In this document: one piece after another, positions 19,626 through 30,076 of the stretch
Layout: the number at the start of each line of letters is the position of its first letter
Numbering within the stretch: position 1 is the stretch's first letter
DNA from: Flectonema sp. DT1601
Taxonomy: Eukaryota; Euglenozoa; Diplonemea; Diplonemida; Diplonemidae
Direction: 5' to 3'
Length of the DNA: 64,000 nt
NCBI GenBank assembly: GCA_964019425.1
Contig: OZ025835.1
Span: 186,001 to 250,000, forward strand
Program-made: the position numbers and the translations under genes
The notes under the pieces: model-generated
Database searches by the model: none
Seen by the model: only the letters and a program-made list of their open reading frames with translations
What the model was told of the DNA's origin: nothing

Positions 19626-20597
19626 CTATTCATCAAGAAGTGGAGGTGGTGCATCATCATCTTGAAATATATCTTCCGGAATAGGAGGCGGCTGAAAGTA
19701 CGCCGTTGCTAATTTATTGAACGCTGTTATACTAGCCAGGGGTGACTTAGACGCTCTGGTGTCATAAGGTGCTGGGGTTGAAGGACCGTTCCAACGCTCT
19801 AAGGCACTGGCACAGTGACTAAATAACTGCTGCACTCGAAGAAAGTGAATACAACCTGAAGTTATACAATCACCTTGACTATTGAGAACTACAAGTGTTT
19901 CAGGTGTCGGAATACATGAAGAAGTACATTTAATACCGTTAGGCGTTACTATTTGTCTTCGAAAATCAATTTCCTGTCCGAAAAATTTTAAAAATCGAAG
20001 CAACAATCTCCCGTCTGTCTCACTACTATCTTCCAAACAAACAACCATACAGAATATTGCTTCCGGTGAGAGACCTGATTCACTGAGTAACGAAGACTGC
20101 CAGAGAGTATGAATAAGCATCTTACTCAACCTTCTTGAAGACGACGATAGTTTTTTTGGTACAGACAAGGCAGGTCTACTTGAGAGAGTAGAGACGTATA
20201 ATGGTGTTCCCGTAGCAATGCACTTTACTAAAACCCGACTTCCGGTTTGGCCAATCTTTTGAAACTCATTACTATTATGCAATGAATTAATAATATCATT
20301 ATGACAATCATTCAAAACGTATAAAGTAAATATATTTTGAGGTACGGTAACTTCATTAGTCCAGTGTTCACATACTTCTGACTGTTCTTGTTGTTTTGGA
20401 ATGATCGAAAGAAGTCTTTTCTTAATTTTGTTAACATCTGTAATGACAGGTTTCGTGTACAAATCAAAAGCATCTAGTTCTTCATCGAGAACTGATAAAC
20501 CAGAAACACCCTTTTTAGCATAACCTTTCATCCATGGGATTCGATCTCGGTCACACCGCCAGCCAGTCATACCGCCGGCTGACCACGCGCTACTCAT
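19626..20597 (-). CDS. Unidentified protein, possible nucleotidyltransferase-associated fold
   Basis: Predicted 323 residues. ATG 20597 (MSSAWSAGG) is chosen because TTTATATTTATACTACTCACAG ends 18 nt upstream. No catalytic motif is evident. A central-to-late segment (DGRLLLRFLKFFGQEIDF followed by a stretch around LVVLNSQGDCITSG and a helix with FSHCASALERW) loosely recalls the PAP/TRF4-associated domain of non-canonical poly(A) polymerases. No GS...DxD catalytic site is visible, so at most this would be a non-catalytic relative. The tail is Pro- and Asp-rich (PPPIPEDIFQDDD). Function unknown. Confidence 0.75.
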   Translation of the reverse strand: MSSAWSAGGMTGWRCDRDRIPWMKGYAKKGVSGLSVLDEELDAFDLYTKPVITDVNKIKKRLLSIIPKQQEQSEVCEHWTNEVTVPQNIFTLYVLNDCHNDIINSLHNSNEFQKIGQTGSRVLVKCIATGTPLYVSTLSSRPALSVPKKLSSSSRRLSKMLIHTLWQSSLLSESGLSPEAIFCMVVCLEDSSETDGRLLLRFLKFFGQEIDFRRQIVTPNGIKCTSSCIPTPETLVVLNSQGDCITSGCIHFLRVQQLFSHCASALERWNGPSTPAPYDTRASKSPLASITAFNKLATAYFQPPPIPEDIFQDDDAPPPLLDE

Positions 20598-20762
20598 GTT
20601 ATGAGAACTCAGTCCCTGTGAGTAGTATAAATATAAAGATCGCAGATTAACCCAGACCATTTCATATGATGTTGTAGCTTCTCATTTGGATCACAGATAT
20701 GATTTCCTGAGTGAAAGTAATAATGTAACCACACAATGAGTTTTCTTCATTTTATGAAAGAG
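20598..20762. other. Short spacer before minisatellite
   Basis: 5' flank of the gene at 19626-20597. Nothing else is recognised. Confidence 0.4.
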
Positions 20763-21690
20763 TTTTTTTTTTCGCCCCTATTTTTCGTCTCGCACACCCT
20801 AAAGATGAAGAGCATTTCTTCTTTTGGCAACCGTAAAGGGAGCCAAATTAGTTCTTTCTAAATCCGGGAAGAGAGGGAATTTCGGTTCGTTTCATTTTTT
20901 TTTCCCGCCCCCATTTTTCATCTCGTCGCACACCCTAAAGATGAAGAGCATTTCTTCTTTTGGCAACCGTAAAGGGAGCCAAATTAGTTCTTTCTAAATC
21001 CGGGAAGAGAGGGAATTTCGGTTCGTTTCATTTTTTTTTCCCGCCCATTTTTCATCTCGTCGCACACCCTAAAGATGAAGAGCATTTCTTCTTTTGGCAA
21101 CCGTAAAGGGAGCCAAATTAGTTCTTTCTAAATCCGGGAAGAGAGGGAATTTCGGTTCGTTTTATTTTTTTTTCCCGCCCCCATTTTTCATCTCGTCGCA
21201 CACCCTAAAGATGAAGAGCATTTCTTCTTTTGGCAACCGTAAAGGGAGCCAAATTAGTTCTTTCTAAATCCGGGAAGAGAGGGAATTTCGGTTCGTTTCA
21301 TTTTTTTTTCCCGCCCATTTTTCATCTCGTCGCACACCCTAAAGATGAAGAGCATTTCTTCTTTTGGCAACCGTAAAGGGAGCCAAATTAGTTCTTTCTA
21401 AATCCGGGAAGAGAGGGAATTTCGGTTCGTTTCATTTTTTTTTCCCGCCCCCATTTTTCATCTCGTCGCACACCCTAAAGATGAAGTGTGATATTTCTTT
21501 TGGCAACCGTAAAGGGAACCAAATTGGTTTTTTCTAAATCCGGGAAGAGAGGAATTTCGGTTCGTTTTACTTTTTTTTCCGCCCCCATTTTTCATTTCGC
21601 ACACCCTAAAGATGAAGTGTGATATTTCTTTTGGCAACCGTAAAGGGAGCCAAATTGGTTCTTTCTAAAACAAGGAAGAGAGAGGATAAA
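20763..21690. repeat. Minisatellite, about 7 units of 131-136 bp
   Basis: Seven head-to-tail units. The anchor AAAGATGAAG occurs at 20801, 20937, 21071, 21207, 21341, 21477 and 21608. Spacing alternates 136, 134, 136, 134, 136, then 131. The 136/134 alternation comes from CCCGCCCCCATTT against CCCGCCCATTT, so a two-unit block of 270 bp was amplified. The outer units are more diverged: the last two carry AAGTGTGATATTTC. Each unit contains TTTGGC/GCCAAA arms and GGTTCGTTTC followed by a T8-T10 run. Confidence 0.95.
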
Positions 21691-21849
21691 ATAAAACGAT
21701 GGAGGTACGAGCTTTCTTTATGTGATCGAGGGAACACTTCGCAAAATAGAGAAATGAGAAACCGTCTGATGAACTTTTAAAAGATTTTTATTTTTCACAG
21801 CGAGGTTCTCCTGCTAATGAGCAACAGTAATGTTGAAAGGGAACGAGTA

Positions 21850-22530
21850 TTACCCCTCACTGAAAGCCAAAACTTGTTCTTCCGCTATACGGACAGCTTC
21901 CCTGGATTCTTCTATAAAAAAGTCTTCATCAATACGATCGAACCATTCTTTACTGCGTCTTTCATTCCGATTTCTGTAATCCTTTCTGTTTCCTAAAGAA
22001 GTTTTATCAAGATTGTAGTCGCTGTGTTTCTTAAGCCTATTCATAATTAATTGTTCAGCAATTTGTGCGACACACGTGCTCGTGGTGGCAGTACCCCAAA
22101 TGTAGTGCAGATCTTCACAAACTCCTTTGTATTTGGATAGCCGTTGAGGTAGGTTTCCCGAATAGCCAATCTTAATTTTCCTACGATCACTAGACGCAAG
22201 TACGTATATATAACCGTGGGGTTCACAATTTCTGAGTCGTCTTTTCTCACGTGATGTATGAGACTTGTTTTTGAGAATTTCTTTGACAAACTGAAAGAAT
22301 TCCTTCTGCGAATTGAACGTTTTCGAAGCGGAATCAAATAATTCTGTTTTCCCCAAATCTTGTAATAACGTCAAGAACGGAGTGGTAAAGGAAACTTCTT
22401 CATATTTGACGTTGTGCCCACGATACTCGACCCAGAGATCAGCCTTTGAGTTAAAATCATCTAACTTTAATTTCGTGATTTGAGGATACGTAAACCACGA
22501 TTTAAGATAATCAAACAAACTAGAAAACAT
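21850..22530 (-). CDS. GIY-YIG (T5orf172/MUG113-type) domain protein
   Basis: Predicted 226 residues. Residues about 105-165 hold a GIY-YIG nuclease-like core of the T5orf172/DUF1766 type: GYIYVLASSD, then KIKIGYSGNLPQRLSKYKG (G-Y...I-K-I-G), with a downstream Glu in AEQLIMNRLKKH that matches the metal-binding helix. Homologues occur in phages, fungi (MUG113) and protists, mostly uncharacterised. DNA cleavage is possible but not shown. The N-terminal 100 residues are unique. An acceptor (TGTACTTCCTTCCAG) lies 14 nt upstream of ATG. No intron. Confidence 0.85.
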   Translation of the reverse strand: MFSSLFDYLKSWFTYPQITKLKLDDFNSKADLWVEYRGHNVKYEEVSFTTPFLTLLQDLGKTELFDSASKTFNSQKEFFQFVKEILKNKSHTSREKRRLRNCEPHGYIYVLASSDRRKIKIGYSGNLPQRLSKYKGVCEDLHYIWGTATTSTCVAQIAEQLIMNRLKKHSDYNLDKTSLGNRKDYRNRNERRSKEWFDRIDEDFFIEESREAVRIAEEQVLAFSEG

Positions 22531-23322
22531 TTTTATTAGTCAACCTGGAAGGAAGTACAGTTTATCAAACTAAAACATTACAAATATAAGAAACGAACAC
22601 TACCACTTGCTGCTTCTCGGGATGGTGACCCTGAGAGATAACAACAAGCAGGGAGTCAGCTCACATCGTCTGTTGTCTTGAATCTATCTATCAATACTTC
22701 TGTGAAGTTGGTGTTGTCAATCTGATTACTTGAAGTTGTTCTTTCTATTGAACGCAGGGTCAAGGCAAGACATTTTAAGACCAGCCAGTCATACTTCCGG
22801 AAGGTAAACTTTGAAATTTAGGATTGCGAGTCTAAATTCATTTGGTGAGTCTGCAAAGTCCACAGAAACTAATAAAATAACTATACGACAATAAAATGAT
22901 TGGAGAGTCTGTTGTTCCTAACCAGACAGATGAAAACGACAAACTAATATCTCAGACGTTTTTTTTTGCGGGTAAAAAATAATCAGTTAGCGTTGTACTT
23001 TCATTTATGGATTTGTTTTCCAGACTGTTCTACAATGAGATGACGATTCCTTCTTGATAAAAGAAAAGAAAGAAGAAAATTAAAACAAGAAAAATAAAAA
23101 AGTTTCTCTTCACCTCATCACAATCAACTATTTGTTGTAGATCTCTTTAGTGTCGGAAGACGCGGTTAGATATTTCACATCAGCTCTCGTGACTCACCAG
23201 TCGGATAGATTAACGTTTGTTGTTATTTCTTTTTCTCATTGAGATGGGGAAGTGTATTTTTTTTTTTTTTTTTTTTTTTGGAGAGATCAACTTCCAATCG
23301 TAAGAAACAAAGAATACGACGA
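22531..23322. other. Spacer upstream of GIY-YIG gene
   Basis: About 790 bp, less homopolymeric than other spacers, with a T23 run near 23256. No gene or RNA is recognised. Confidence 0.5.
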
Positions 23323-24060
23323 TTAACAGTTTGCTTTCCAATTTTGGTTATTGGCAATGGTAGCAGAAATAAGACCAAGTACTCCTGTAGTAGTAGCAGA
23401 AGGCTGGAATGATGGAATGTATCCAACAGCTGGGAGTGCACATGTTGCATCACAAGAATCTCTTACGAAGTTTTGAATAATTTTCTGACCTCCAGCGTCA
23501 GTAAATTTTCCTGTTTTACCCGCATGAAGGAGCAGGTCATACATGTGCAACCAACAGGCAACGATGTATCCCCAGAACTGAAATACTTTACTCCTCTTTG
23601 CCATGGTCTTGTAATCCATTGTAATGATTTGGTACTTCCCCATCCACTGTAAGTTATCACCAATAATGTAACCCATATCATTCGCTATTCTTACAATCCT
23701 TCCGTATGTTCTCATTGTGTTGCATCCTTCAGACTTTAAGAGTGCAATTTCTTTACGGATTTCGTTGTACTTTTGAATCCATTTTGCCATTCTCATGATC
23801 TGTTTTAATTTTCTTGATTATTAAAAGCTCTTCACTGTGAGAGGGAGAGTTTTACAAAATAAAAAAAATTGGCATACCGATCTGGCGTCTCCGATGCTTT
23901 TTGCAAGACTGCCCATGCGCTTAGCCATCTCAGGATTAGATTGCGTGTCAGATAAAACCTTTGCCATGCTGGCTGCCCATTTGTAAAGTTTGTCTCTGCC
24001 ATCAGTCGTTTTCAACAGCTTCACGATTACATCGACGGGTTCAACTTTTTTTCCTGACAT
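23323..24060 (-). CDS. PEX11: Peroxisomal membrane protein PEX11 family
   Basis: Predicted 219 residues in two exons (23878-24060 and 23323-23799). The 78-nt intron 23800-23877 has donor GTATGCC and end TTAAAACAG. Splicing joins SIGDARS to IMRMAKWIQKYNEI and restores the PEX11 N-terminal amphipathic region, with the typical opening VDVIVKLLKTTDGRDKLYKW. Later segments include DNLQWMGKY and a C-terminal hydrophobic Gly/Thr-rich stretch (TTGVLGLISATIANNQNW). PEX11 proteins elongate and divide peroxisomes and sit in their membrane. Length is normal (about 220-250). This shows the organism has peroxisomes, or glycosomes in euglenozoan terms. An A21 tract lies just upstream of the leader. Confidence 0.95.
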
Positions 24061-24452
24061 TTGTTATGTTTTGTTTAGTGACGTGTCCTTTTTTTTTTTT
24101 TTTTTTTTTAAATAATTTATAATAACAAATGACAACACCATCAATAAACTATGCGACCGGAAATCTAAAACTCTAAGAAGCAGGGAGGGGACTGAAATAC
24201 TGAAACGACGAATGGTAAAGAAAAAGCCAATCTAATGACAGAAAAAAACATTTAATAGATTTAGATAATTTATTACCGTTACCAGATGGCTCTATGAAAT
24301 TATATAAATCCGTACTCTTACCTTGTCAAGGTGATATTTAAAAAAAAAAAAAAAATAAATATAAAAAAAAAGGAGGGGATTTTTTCAAAACGTTTCTATT
24401 CTCTATGTTTGTCAATTTAAAAAAAAAAACAATAAGTGATTATAACCTTCAG
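24061..24452. other. Spacer
   Basis: AT-rich, with T21, A15 and A11 runs. Nothing else is recognised. Confidence 0.4.
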
Positions 24453-27086
24453 CTATACCACAGCTGAAGCCTGAGAGGCAGCAGCAACATGTCTGTGTAA
24501 GAGAAGAGATAGTTCAGTTTTTAGTAGTGGTTTGTCAGGTAAAAATGCATCCCAAACAGTAGGTTCAGTTCGGATACGAAGTAAATCTGCTACAGTTTGA
24601 ACATCAGCAGTGTTGAGAAGAGCAATCCATCCCCTGATCGTCACATGATCTCTGTCTAGAGAATTTAATGACTCCGAAAGAAGAACTTTTTTCATCATTT
24701 CAATTGATATTTGAGGCACAGACTGACACCAAGATGTCATCGGAGGTGAAATTGAAACCATGTGAACAGAACCTGGACTCGGCTCTTCAGGAGAGATCTC
24801 ATCCTGCAAACTTTCATAATAGTCTTCTTGATGTAATTGAGTTTTATATTTCGGTGAAGGTGTTTCGTGATTCCAATTGTCAGTAGTGTGACGTATCGGA
24901 GAGTTTAATACGATGTCGGTGTGTTCTTCGATTTGATGTTTTACTTCAAGCATTGTCTTATTATGTTTCGAAAGGGACTCGTTTAGATTTATTATTTTAA
25001 CTTTAGTGTGTTGAAGGTTTGCTTGTAGATTACGTACGTCGTCTTCGTCGTATCGATCCTCCGCATCGCGTGACAGTTGTGATAGAGAAGCCTTGCGAGT
25101 TTCCATTGCGGTTATTGATTTTTGAATTATAGTGCTCCAGTTTTGGTGATCTGTTTGATAGTGATTCCAAACATTTTTTATATTTGTGATAGCGAAGTTA
25201 TTTTTTGTAGTATCCGCAGATGCTACATCAGCATTCCAATTCTGATGTATCGTTCGAAGCTCTTTAGTGAGGTCGAAAACTACATCACTCAATTGAGATA
25301 GAGCTGACAATCTCTTTCTTGCATCTGAAGTATGTCTGAGTTCTTTATTACATGATTGGAGAGCTTCATATTCCCGACCGTACTCCATTGCGTTGTTGCC
25401 TATGTCTATGACTCGATTCTTAACCATGGAGCATCTTTCGGAAAACTTGTTAGCAAGCTTCTCGTTCAATGCTGTAATCTCATCCAATACTTGCTGACAC
25501 TCTCTGCCGTTGTCGTTTAGTTTATTATCGAATAGTAAAGTCTCATCAGAGTGTCGTTGTTCAGTCTTTCTAACTAATTCTCTTTGAGCTATTAAACAAG
25601 TTTTCTTGTATTGAATACCGTCGTCAATTTGTTTCAGAGCTGCTACTTCAGACTTCTTGATGTCTTGCAGGGAATCAGCTGCACTGCGAAACTCAGAAGT
25701 CTCTGCCTGAGCATGTCGAAGCTTCGGTATTTCAGGTAGAGTGTTGACTGCAGTCTCAATCAGCCATTTTGACTGTTCGCTGATTCGTTGGATGCGGAGG
25801 TTGGCGCTGGCTTCAAGTTTTTTCTCATCTTTTAAACTTTTTTCACGAGAACACAGATCTCTAAGCAGTTCTTTCAGAACCTGAAGTGATCCAACTGTCT
25901 CCTCGTCAGACGTATCACACCATGAGTGGGTAGTTGCGTTTTGTGAAAACTGCAACAACTCACTCAGACTTCCTAATATTCTATTTAACATTTTTGAATT
26001 CGGAATATCGAACTGATGTGGATCTGTTCCACCCACAACATTGACAGGTGTTGGCAAACATCCTAATTGTGATCTCAAAACACGAATAACAGAATTGTGT
26101 TCTGGTAATTGATTTCCCAAATCAACCAACAGATCAGAAATAGTATCTGCCATTGTTTGATTTTCTTTATCCAAATGAGACGACGATGATAAGATTGATT
26201 CGTTTGATGATTGATCGATTTCAACATGAGCAGAATACTTTAAACCTTTTAATAATTCATCTAAGAGCTGAGCAGTTGAACTCATTGATAACACGACAGC
26301 TTCACTTTGTGACTCTACAGTACCATTTTGTGATTTAATTTGTTGAAGCATCCCATCACTGATGTTTACAATGGAAGAGATGGTTGCTTCACCAGAGAAA
26401 TGTTCAAATTCAGAATCATCAGAATCTCCTACATCTTGAATTCTGTTTGGAGAGATGTCTGGAACTTTTGTAAGAATACAACCATTGCCATGCTCAATTA
26501 GTGAATATGATGTTTCTAGTTGCTGCTTAAGAGCTGACATTGTTTCTTCAGTTCTCGTAGAAGTCTCTTGCATTATATTAACAAACTCTGATGTGATATC
26601 TTGTTTTGATCTTCCCGGAGTTGTGTTAGTAGCCTGCGACCCCTTCTTATCAAATTCTAATGACCTAGCCAATGGTGTTGTCGGTGGTGATATTTCTTCT
26701 TGTCTATTGGATGATCGATTTGTTTCTTCTGGTTCATCAATAATAAGAGAAGGAGAACTCTGATGAAGTATTTCATTGTCATCTTGTAACAGACCTGCAG
26801 CAATGTAACTTCTTCTATCTTCCTCAGCCATATGAGATTGTAATCTCTTTAAGAGGGAGTCGTCAGATTGTTGATTATTGTACTCGGATGTTGATATCAC
26901 ATTGTTAGGAAGAATACCGACATTTTCACTTCGTCGTTTGGTTAATGGATTAATACTAACATTTGATTTGTCTACCCTTCGTGGTACACCAAGTCCAGAT
27001 CCTCTCTTAGCCTGTTGTTTTCTACGAACACATCTCTTTTCTTCTTCTTTAAGAAGTGTTAGGAGGACGACGTCCTCGTCTTCCAT
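24453..27086 (-). CDS. Large coiled-coil protein, unidentified
   Basis: Predicted 877 residues. The first 250 residues are Ser/Thr-rich, polar and basic at the start (EEEKRCVRRKQQAKR) and probably disordered. From about 330 to 730 it is mainly helical with heptad character (ELLRDLCSREKSLKDEKKLEA; VKIINLNESLSKHNKTMLEVKHQ). The last 70 residues form a compact segment (HVTIRGWIALLNTADVQTVADLL) that resembles the SAM-like ends seen in some cytoskeletal coiled-coil proteins of protists. That is a weak impression. A cytoskeletal or flagellar role is plausible but unproven. The start follows TTAGTATTTCTTTTTTTTAG, 21 nt upstream. No intron in 2.6 kb. Confidence 0.85.
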   Translation of the reverse strand: MEDEDVVLLTLLKEEEKRCVRRKQQAKRGSGLGVPRRVDKSNVSINPLTKRRSENVGILPNNVISTSEYNNQQSDDSLLKRLQSHMAEEDRRSYIAAGLLQDDNEILHQSSPSLIIDEPEETNRSSNRQEEISPPTTPLARSLEFDKKGSQATNTTPGRSKQDITSEFVNIMQETSTRTEETMSALKQQLETSYSLIEHGNGCILTKVPDISPNRIQDVGDSDDSEFEHFSGEATISSIVNISDGMLQQIKSQNGTVESQSEAVVLSMSSTAQLLDELLKGLKYSAHVEIDQSSNESILSSSSHLDKENQTMADTISDLLVDLGNQLPEHNSVIRVLRSQLGCLPTPVNVVGGTDPHQFDIPNSKMLNRILGSLSELLQFSQNATTHSWCDTSDEETVGSLQVLKELLRDLCSREKSLKDEKKLEASANLRIQRISEQSKWLIETAVNTLPEIPKLRHAQAETSEFRSAADSLQDIKKSEVAALKQIDDGIQYKKTCLIAQRELVRKTEQRHSDETLLFDNKLNDNGRECQQVLDEITALNEKLANKFSERCSMVKNRVIDIGNNAMEYGREYEALQSCNKELRHTSDARKRLSALSQLSDVVFDLTKELRTIHQNWNADVASADTTKNNFAITNIKNVWNHYQTDHQNWSTIIQKSITAMETRKASLSQLSRDAEDRYDEDDVRNLQANLQHTKVKIINLNESLSKHNKTMLEVKHQIEEHTDIVLNSPIRHTTDNWNHETPSPKYKTQLHQEDYYESLQDEISPEEPSPGSVHMVSISPPMTSWCQSVPQISIEMMKKVLLSESLNSLDRDHVTIRGWIALLNTADVQTVADLLRIRTEPTVWDAFLPDKPLLKTELSLLLHRHVAAASQASAVV

Positions 27087-27107
27087 TTTATGTGTAGTGA
27101 AGGGTGT

Positions 27108-27127
27108 CTAAAAAAAAGAAATACTAA
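27108..27127 (-). promoter_or_regulatory. Acceptor-like 3' splice site before the 877-residue gene
   Basis: AGTATTTCTTTTTTTTAG on the minus strand, leaving a 21-nt leader beginning ACACCCTTC. Confidence 0.65.
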
Positions 27128-27277
27128 CAAAAAGAAAACGCCTAATTCCACAAAAATAGTTTGCGAAATCGCCAACTCATCACAAAAATTTTAACCACTC
27201 AAAACAACCCAACATGACAAGAAGAATTTCACCAAACTAAATGTTATTATTCACCAAATGTTCAACAACACAACTAC

Positions 27278-28165
27278 CTAGTCACCATGTCTTGATGGTA
27301 CTCTAGTTATGCTATCAGCTGAATGATGAATTCCAATTAGTAGAGCACCAACATCAACCAATGCAACAGGTAGTATTGAAGCAGCCAATCTAATTATCCA
27401 AAACAGAGGAGGAAGATACATTTGAGGAATGGAATTCCCAACTCCAATGAAAGCATGACGAGCAACAGTCGATGGATGAAGAGGAGGAGATATTAAATTT
27501 TGAATTCCCTTCATCTTAACACCAGGAAACATTGGAGTTGTCATAAATGACGGAGAAACAATTGTTAATGTGATACTGTTACTCTCAAGGGTAGGTCGTA
27601 TAGATTCTAAGAACGCTGTTAACGTCCATTTTGATGCGCAGTACTCAGAGAGACCCGCTACTGTTCCGACGCCAGCTACGGCGCTGGAGACTACGCAAAT
27701 ATTTTTGACACGATTGGAATCAATATTCCGTAACACAGATTGAATTATCCAGATTACTCCTCTGATATTTGTGTTGCATGTTCGAGAAATGTCTTTATCT
27801 TCCAAGTCGTTTATTCCTTTTACAGAAACGACACCAGCAGTACAATAAATAACATCTACTGAAATCCTTTCTTTACATAAAGAGTTGTACTCCTTGTGTA
27901 CGAGATCTCTATTTCTTACATCAACATTACAAGAATCCCATTTGATGACTGCTCCTCCAGAAAGCAGTTCAAGTTTTCTTATCTCAGATCCTAAACCACC
28001 TCTAGCTCCAGTTATCAGAACACGTCTGGTTGATTTATTGAAATCAAATTTATACGATCTGAGTAAATACAACACAACGATGGCTGTGATTACACCACAA
28101 GCAGTGCTATCCAATAGTAATGAGACAGTGATGCTCGTAATCCATGTTATGGTTAGTTGGTGCAT
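27278..28165 (-). CDS. Short-chain dehydrogenase/reductase, membrane-anchored
   Basis: Predicted 295 residues of the classical SDR family. An N-terminal hydrophobic segment (about residues 8-35) should anchor it in a membrane. The nucleotide-binding TGARGGLG follows at about residue 52, then an acidic position in CNVDVRN, the CTAGV counterpart of NNAG, a catalytic Ser in CVVSSAVAGVG and the active-site pair YCASK. The C-terminal part has PSFMTTPMFPGV. The layout fits SDR16C/17-beta-HSD-like lipid or retinoid/steroid oxidoreductases of the ER or lipid droplets. The substrate cannot be told. The start follows TTACTTTGTTTTTTTTTAG, 35 nt upstream. No intron. Confidence 0.9.
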   Translation of the reverse strand: MHQLTITWITSITVSLLLDSTACGVITAIVVLYLLRSYKFDFNKSTRRVLITGARGGLGSEIRKLELLSGGAVIKWDSCNVDVRNRDLVHKEYNSLCKERISVDVIYCTAGVVSVKGINDLEDKDISRTCNTNIRGVIWIIQSVLRNIDSNRVKNICVVSSAVAGVGTVAGLSEYCASKWTLTAFLESIRPTLESNSITLTIVSPSFMTTPMFPGVKMKGIQNLISPPLHPSTVARHAFIGVGNSIPQMYLPPLFWIIRLAASILPVALVDVGALLIGIHHSADSITRVPSRHGD

Positions 28166-28200
28166 ACTGTTGTGAATGAAATAGATCTTGTGAACTTTTA

Positions 28201-28220
28201 CTAAAAAAAAACAAAGTAAT
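28201..28220 (-). promoter_or_regulatory. Acceptor-like 3' splice site before the SDR gene
   Basis: TTACTTTGTTTTTTTTTAG on the minus strand, 35 nt before ATG. Confidence 0.6.
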
Positions 28221-28279
28221 AAATAATAATAATAAAAAACAGTATAAAATTGTAAATGGAAATATAAAAAAAGGGAACC

Positions 28280-30076
28280 TCACACAGCCATAACTGATAT
28301 CTGACTACAACTTATTGGAATTCGAGAAATAAAAGCACAACGCGACTTGTTCGAGAAGGTAGTGGATGATGCTGCTCGGCTACGATAACAACTAGCTAAT
28401 GACGTACGACGGCCAATAGCAGGAGCTTTTCGAATGGGTGACTTATTAGTAGTAGTAGTAGTCCAGAGAGATGATGGATAATTTAACACCTCTAACGTTA
28501 TCTTTGATTGTGAATCTAACAAAGGAATATCTACGTCGCTATTCAACTCAACAAACGGTTCAGTCTCACTTAAATATTTCATTGCAGTCTCTTCGGTTAT
28601 GATGTCTTCCCTGTTGTTTCGTTTAGAATATTTTTCATTGTTTGGTAATTGTTTTACTGGAATTCGTATTCGCTTTGATTTCCTAACAGGCTTTTGTCTT
28701 AAAGCACTTTCCGACTTTATTGGTTCACTGGGTCCTAACAATTGTGGATCCTCAGGCAGACTAGTGAAAGACGGGACTCGAAGAGGTTGTGAGGGTGGTA
28801 ATGGCTCTTCAAGCTGGAATTCTTCTTTAACTTCTGCTTTAATTTTCGCTCTGATTTCCTCTGATATTGTAATGTCCTCCATGGATATGATATCTGGACA
28901 GTTCGACTCAAGTGAGATTGCAGTCTCACTTTCACTAACGTGATTCTTAGCAACGAGTGATTTCATTAATTTTATTATGGAAGTCGAATCCATGTTTTCA
29001 CTCAACTGCTTTGCATCATTAGCAATCCGAAGTAACTTTAATTTTATTGAAGACGTGTCTCTGTCCTGTTGTGAGTTGAGTGATTCCGTTGTCGTAGATT
29101 TTGGTGAGAAAGTAGTGCATTGATACAAAGCTGGTGGCTTTACAAAATTGATGTTTGATGAAGTACTCGTGTTGGGAATGCTGAGGCAAACCCTATTTGG
29201 ATTATTTAATTGTTTTTGTGATATCACATCATTCTGTTCATCGTTTTCGATATGCAATTCGTCATCATCCAAACTTTGTGTTATTGACGATACTTCTGTT
29301 TGAGTAAAAACATTTTTTGGCAATCCCTTTGGAATTTCAAGAGTTTTATTGGTTGCTGTTAATTGGGAGAGGAGCATCATTTTTGTCGTTTGTTGATTTT
29401 GAATTTGATCTCGTAAATTAAGTAAACGATCCTCTTGAGCGACAATCTCTTGAACTAATTGCTGATTTGACTCTGATTGTATTCGTAGCTTTACAACGAG
29501 AGCTTTTTTGCTTTCGATTAAAAGTTGCATTTCTCGATCACAACGATCTTCTAGGTACTCATATCGTTGTTGAAGATTTACTTCGAGAGCTGCTAAATCT
29601 GTTTTATGTTGAAAACTAAGCTGATCAAGACACCTAGCGTGTTCTAGTTTTAAGTTATGAATTTCAAAGTTAGACTCTGTACGTTCATCATGTATGTTTC
29701 CCAATGCTAGTTCGTTTCTTAACCACTGATTGTCAAATTTCAACTTATCTCTCTCCTCAAGTAGAGAATCATATACGGCTTTTTGAATATTACTTTCACG
29801 ATCTGAGGCATTTGCAATATCTTCAGAAATCAGTTCTGTTTGTACTTCTCTCGATGCTGTTACGGTGTTCCCTCCAACAGTTTCTAAGAGAATAGCAGCT
29901 TGAGTTGACTTGTGTCTCTTACACTTAACTGGGGTTATAAGTGTCATAAATGTTGGTGTTCCTCTCACATTACAATGACGTTGATGTTGATATAAAGGCA
30001 ATCCAGAACCTGATCCGTTTATCGGAGAAGTTGGAGCCGTTGGACTGGTTGATCGATAAGCGCTGCTTCCAATCAT
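28280..30076 (-). CDS. Coiled-coil protein, unidentified
   Basis: Predicted 598 residues. The first 100 are Ser/Thr/Pro-rich (STSPTAPTSPINGSGSG). Residues about 100-270 are a long coiled coil (EERDKLKFDNQWLRNELAL; LLNLRDQIQNQQTTKMMLL). The remainder is polar and low in order, with a basic patch RKSKRIRIPVKQL that could be a nuclear or microtubule-binding signal, and an Arg/Ser-rich end. I do not recognise the family. The upstream acceptor is weak (AAACACTAG, 16 nt before ATG). It ends about 115 bp before the leader of the SDR gene, so spacing is tight here. Confidence 0.8.
   Translation of the reverse strand: MIGSSAYRSTSPTAPTSPINGSGSGLPLYQHQRHCNVRGTPTFMTLITPVKCKRHKSTQAAILLETVGGNTVTASREVQTELISEDIANASDRESNIQKAVYDSLLEERDKLKFDNQWLRNELALGNIHDERTESNFEIHNLKLEHARCLDQLSFQHKTDLAALEVNLQQRYEYLEDRCDREMQLLIESKKALVVKLRIQSESNQQLVQEIVAQEDRLLNLRDQIQNQQTTKMMLLSQLTATNKTLEIPKGLPKNVFTQTEVSSITQSLDDDELHIENDEQNDVISQKQLNNPNRVCLSIPNTSTSSNINFVKPPALYQCTTFSPKSTTTESLNSQQDRDTSSIKLKLLRIANDAKQLSENMDSTSIIKLMKSLVAKNHVSESETAISLESNCPDIISMEDITISEEIRAKIKAEVKEEFQLEEPLPPSQPLRVPSFTSLPEDPQLLGPSEPIKSESALRQKPVRKSKRIRIPVKQLPNNEKYSKRNNREDIITEETAMKYLSETEPFVELNSDVDIPLLDSQSKITLEVLNYPSSLWTTTTTNKSPIRKAPAIGRRTSLASCYRSRAASSTTFSNKSRCAFISRIPISCSQISVMAV

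Noticed and set aside
20763-21690. 5S rRNA or spliced-leader RNA array
   Set aside because: The unit does not match 5S rRNA, and I found no exon followed by a GT donor and Sm site. Kept only as a possible Pol III unit.
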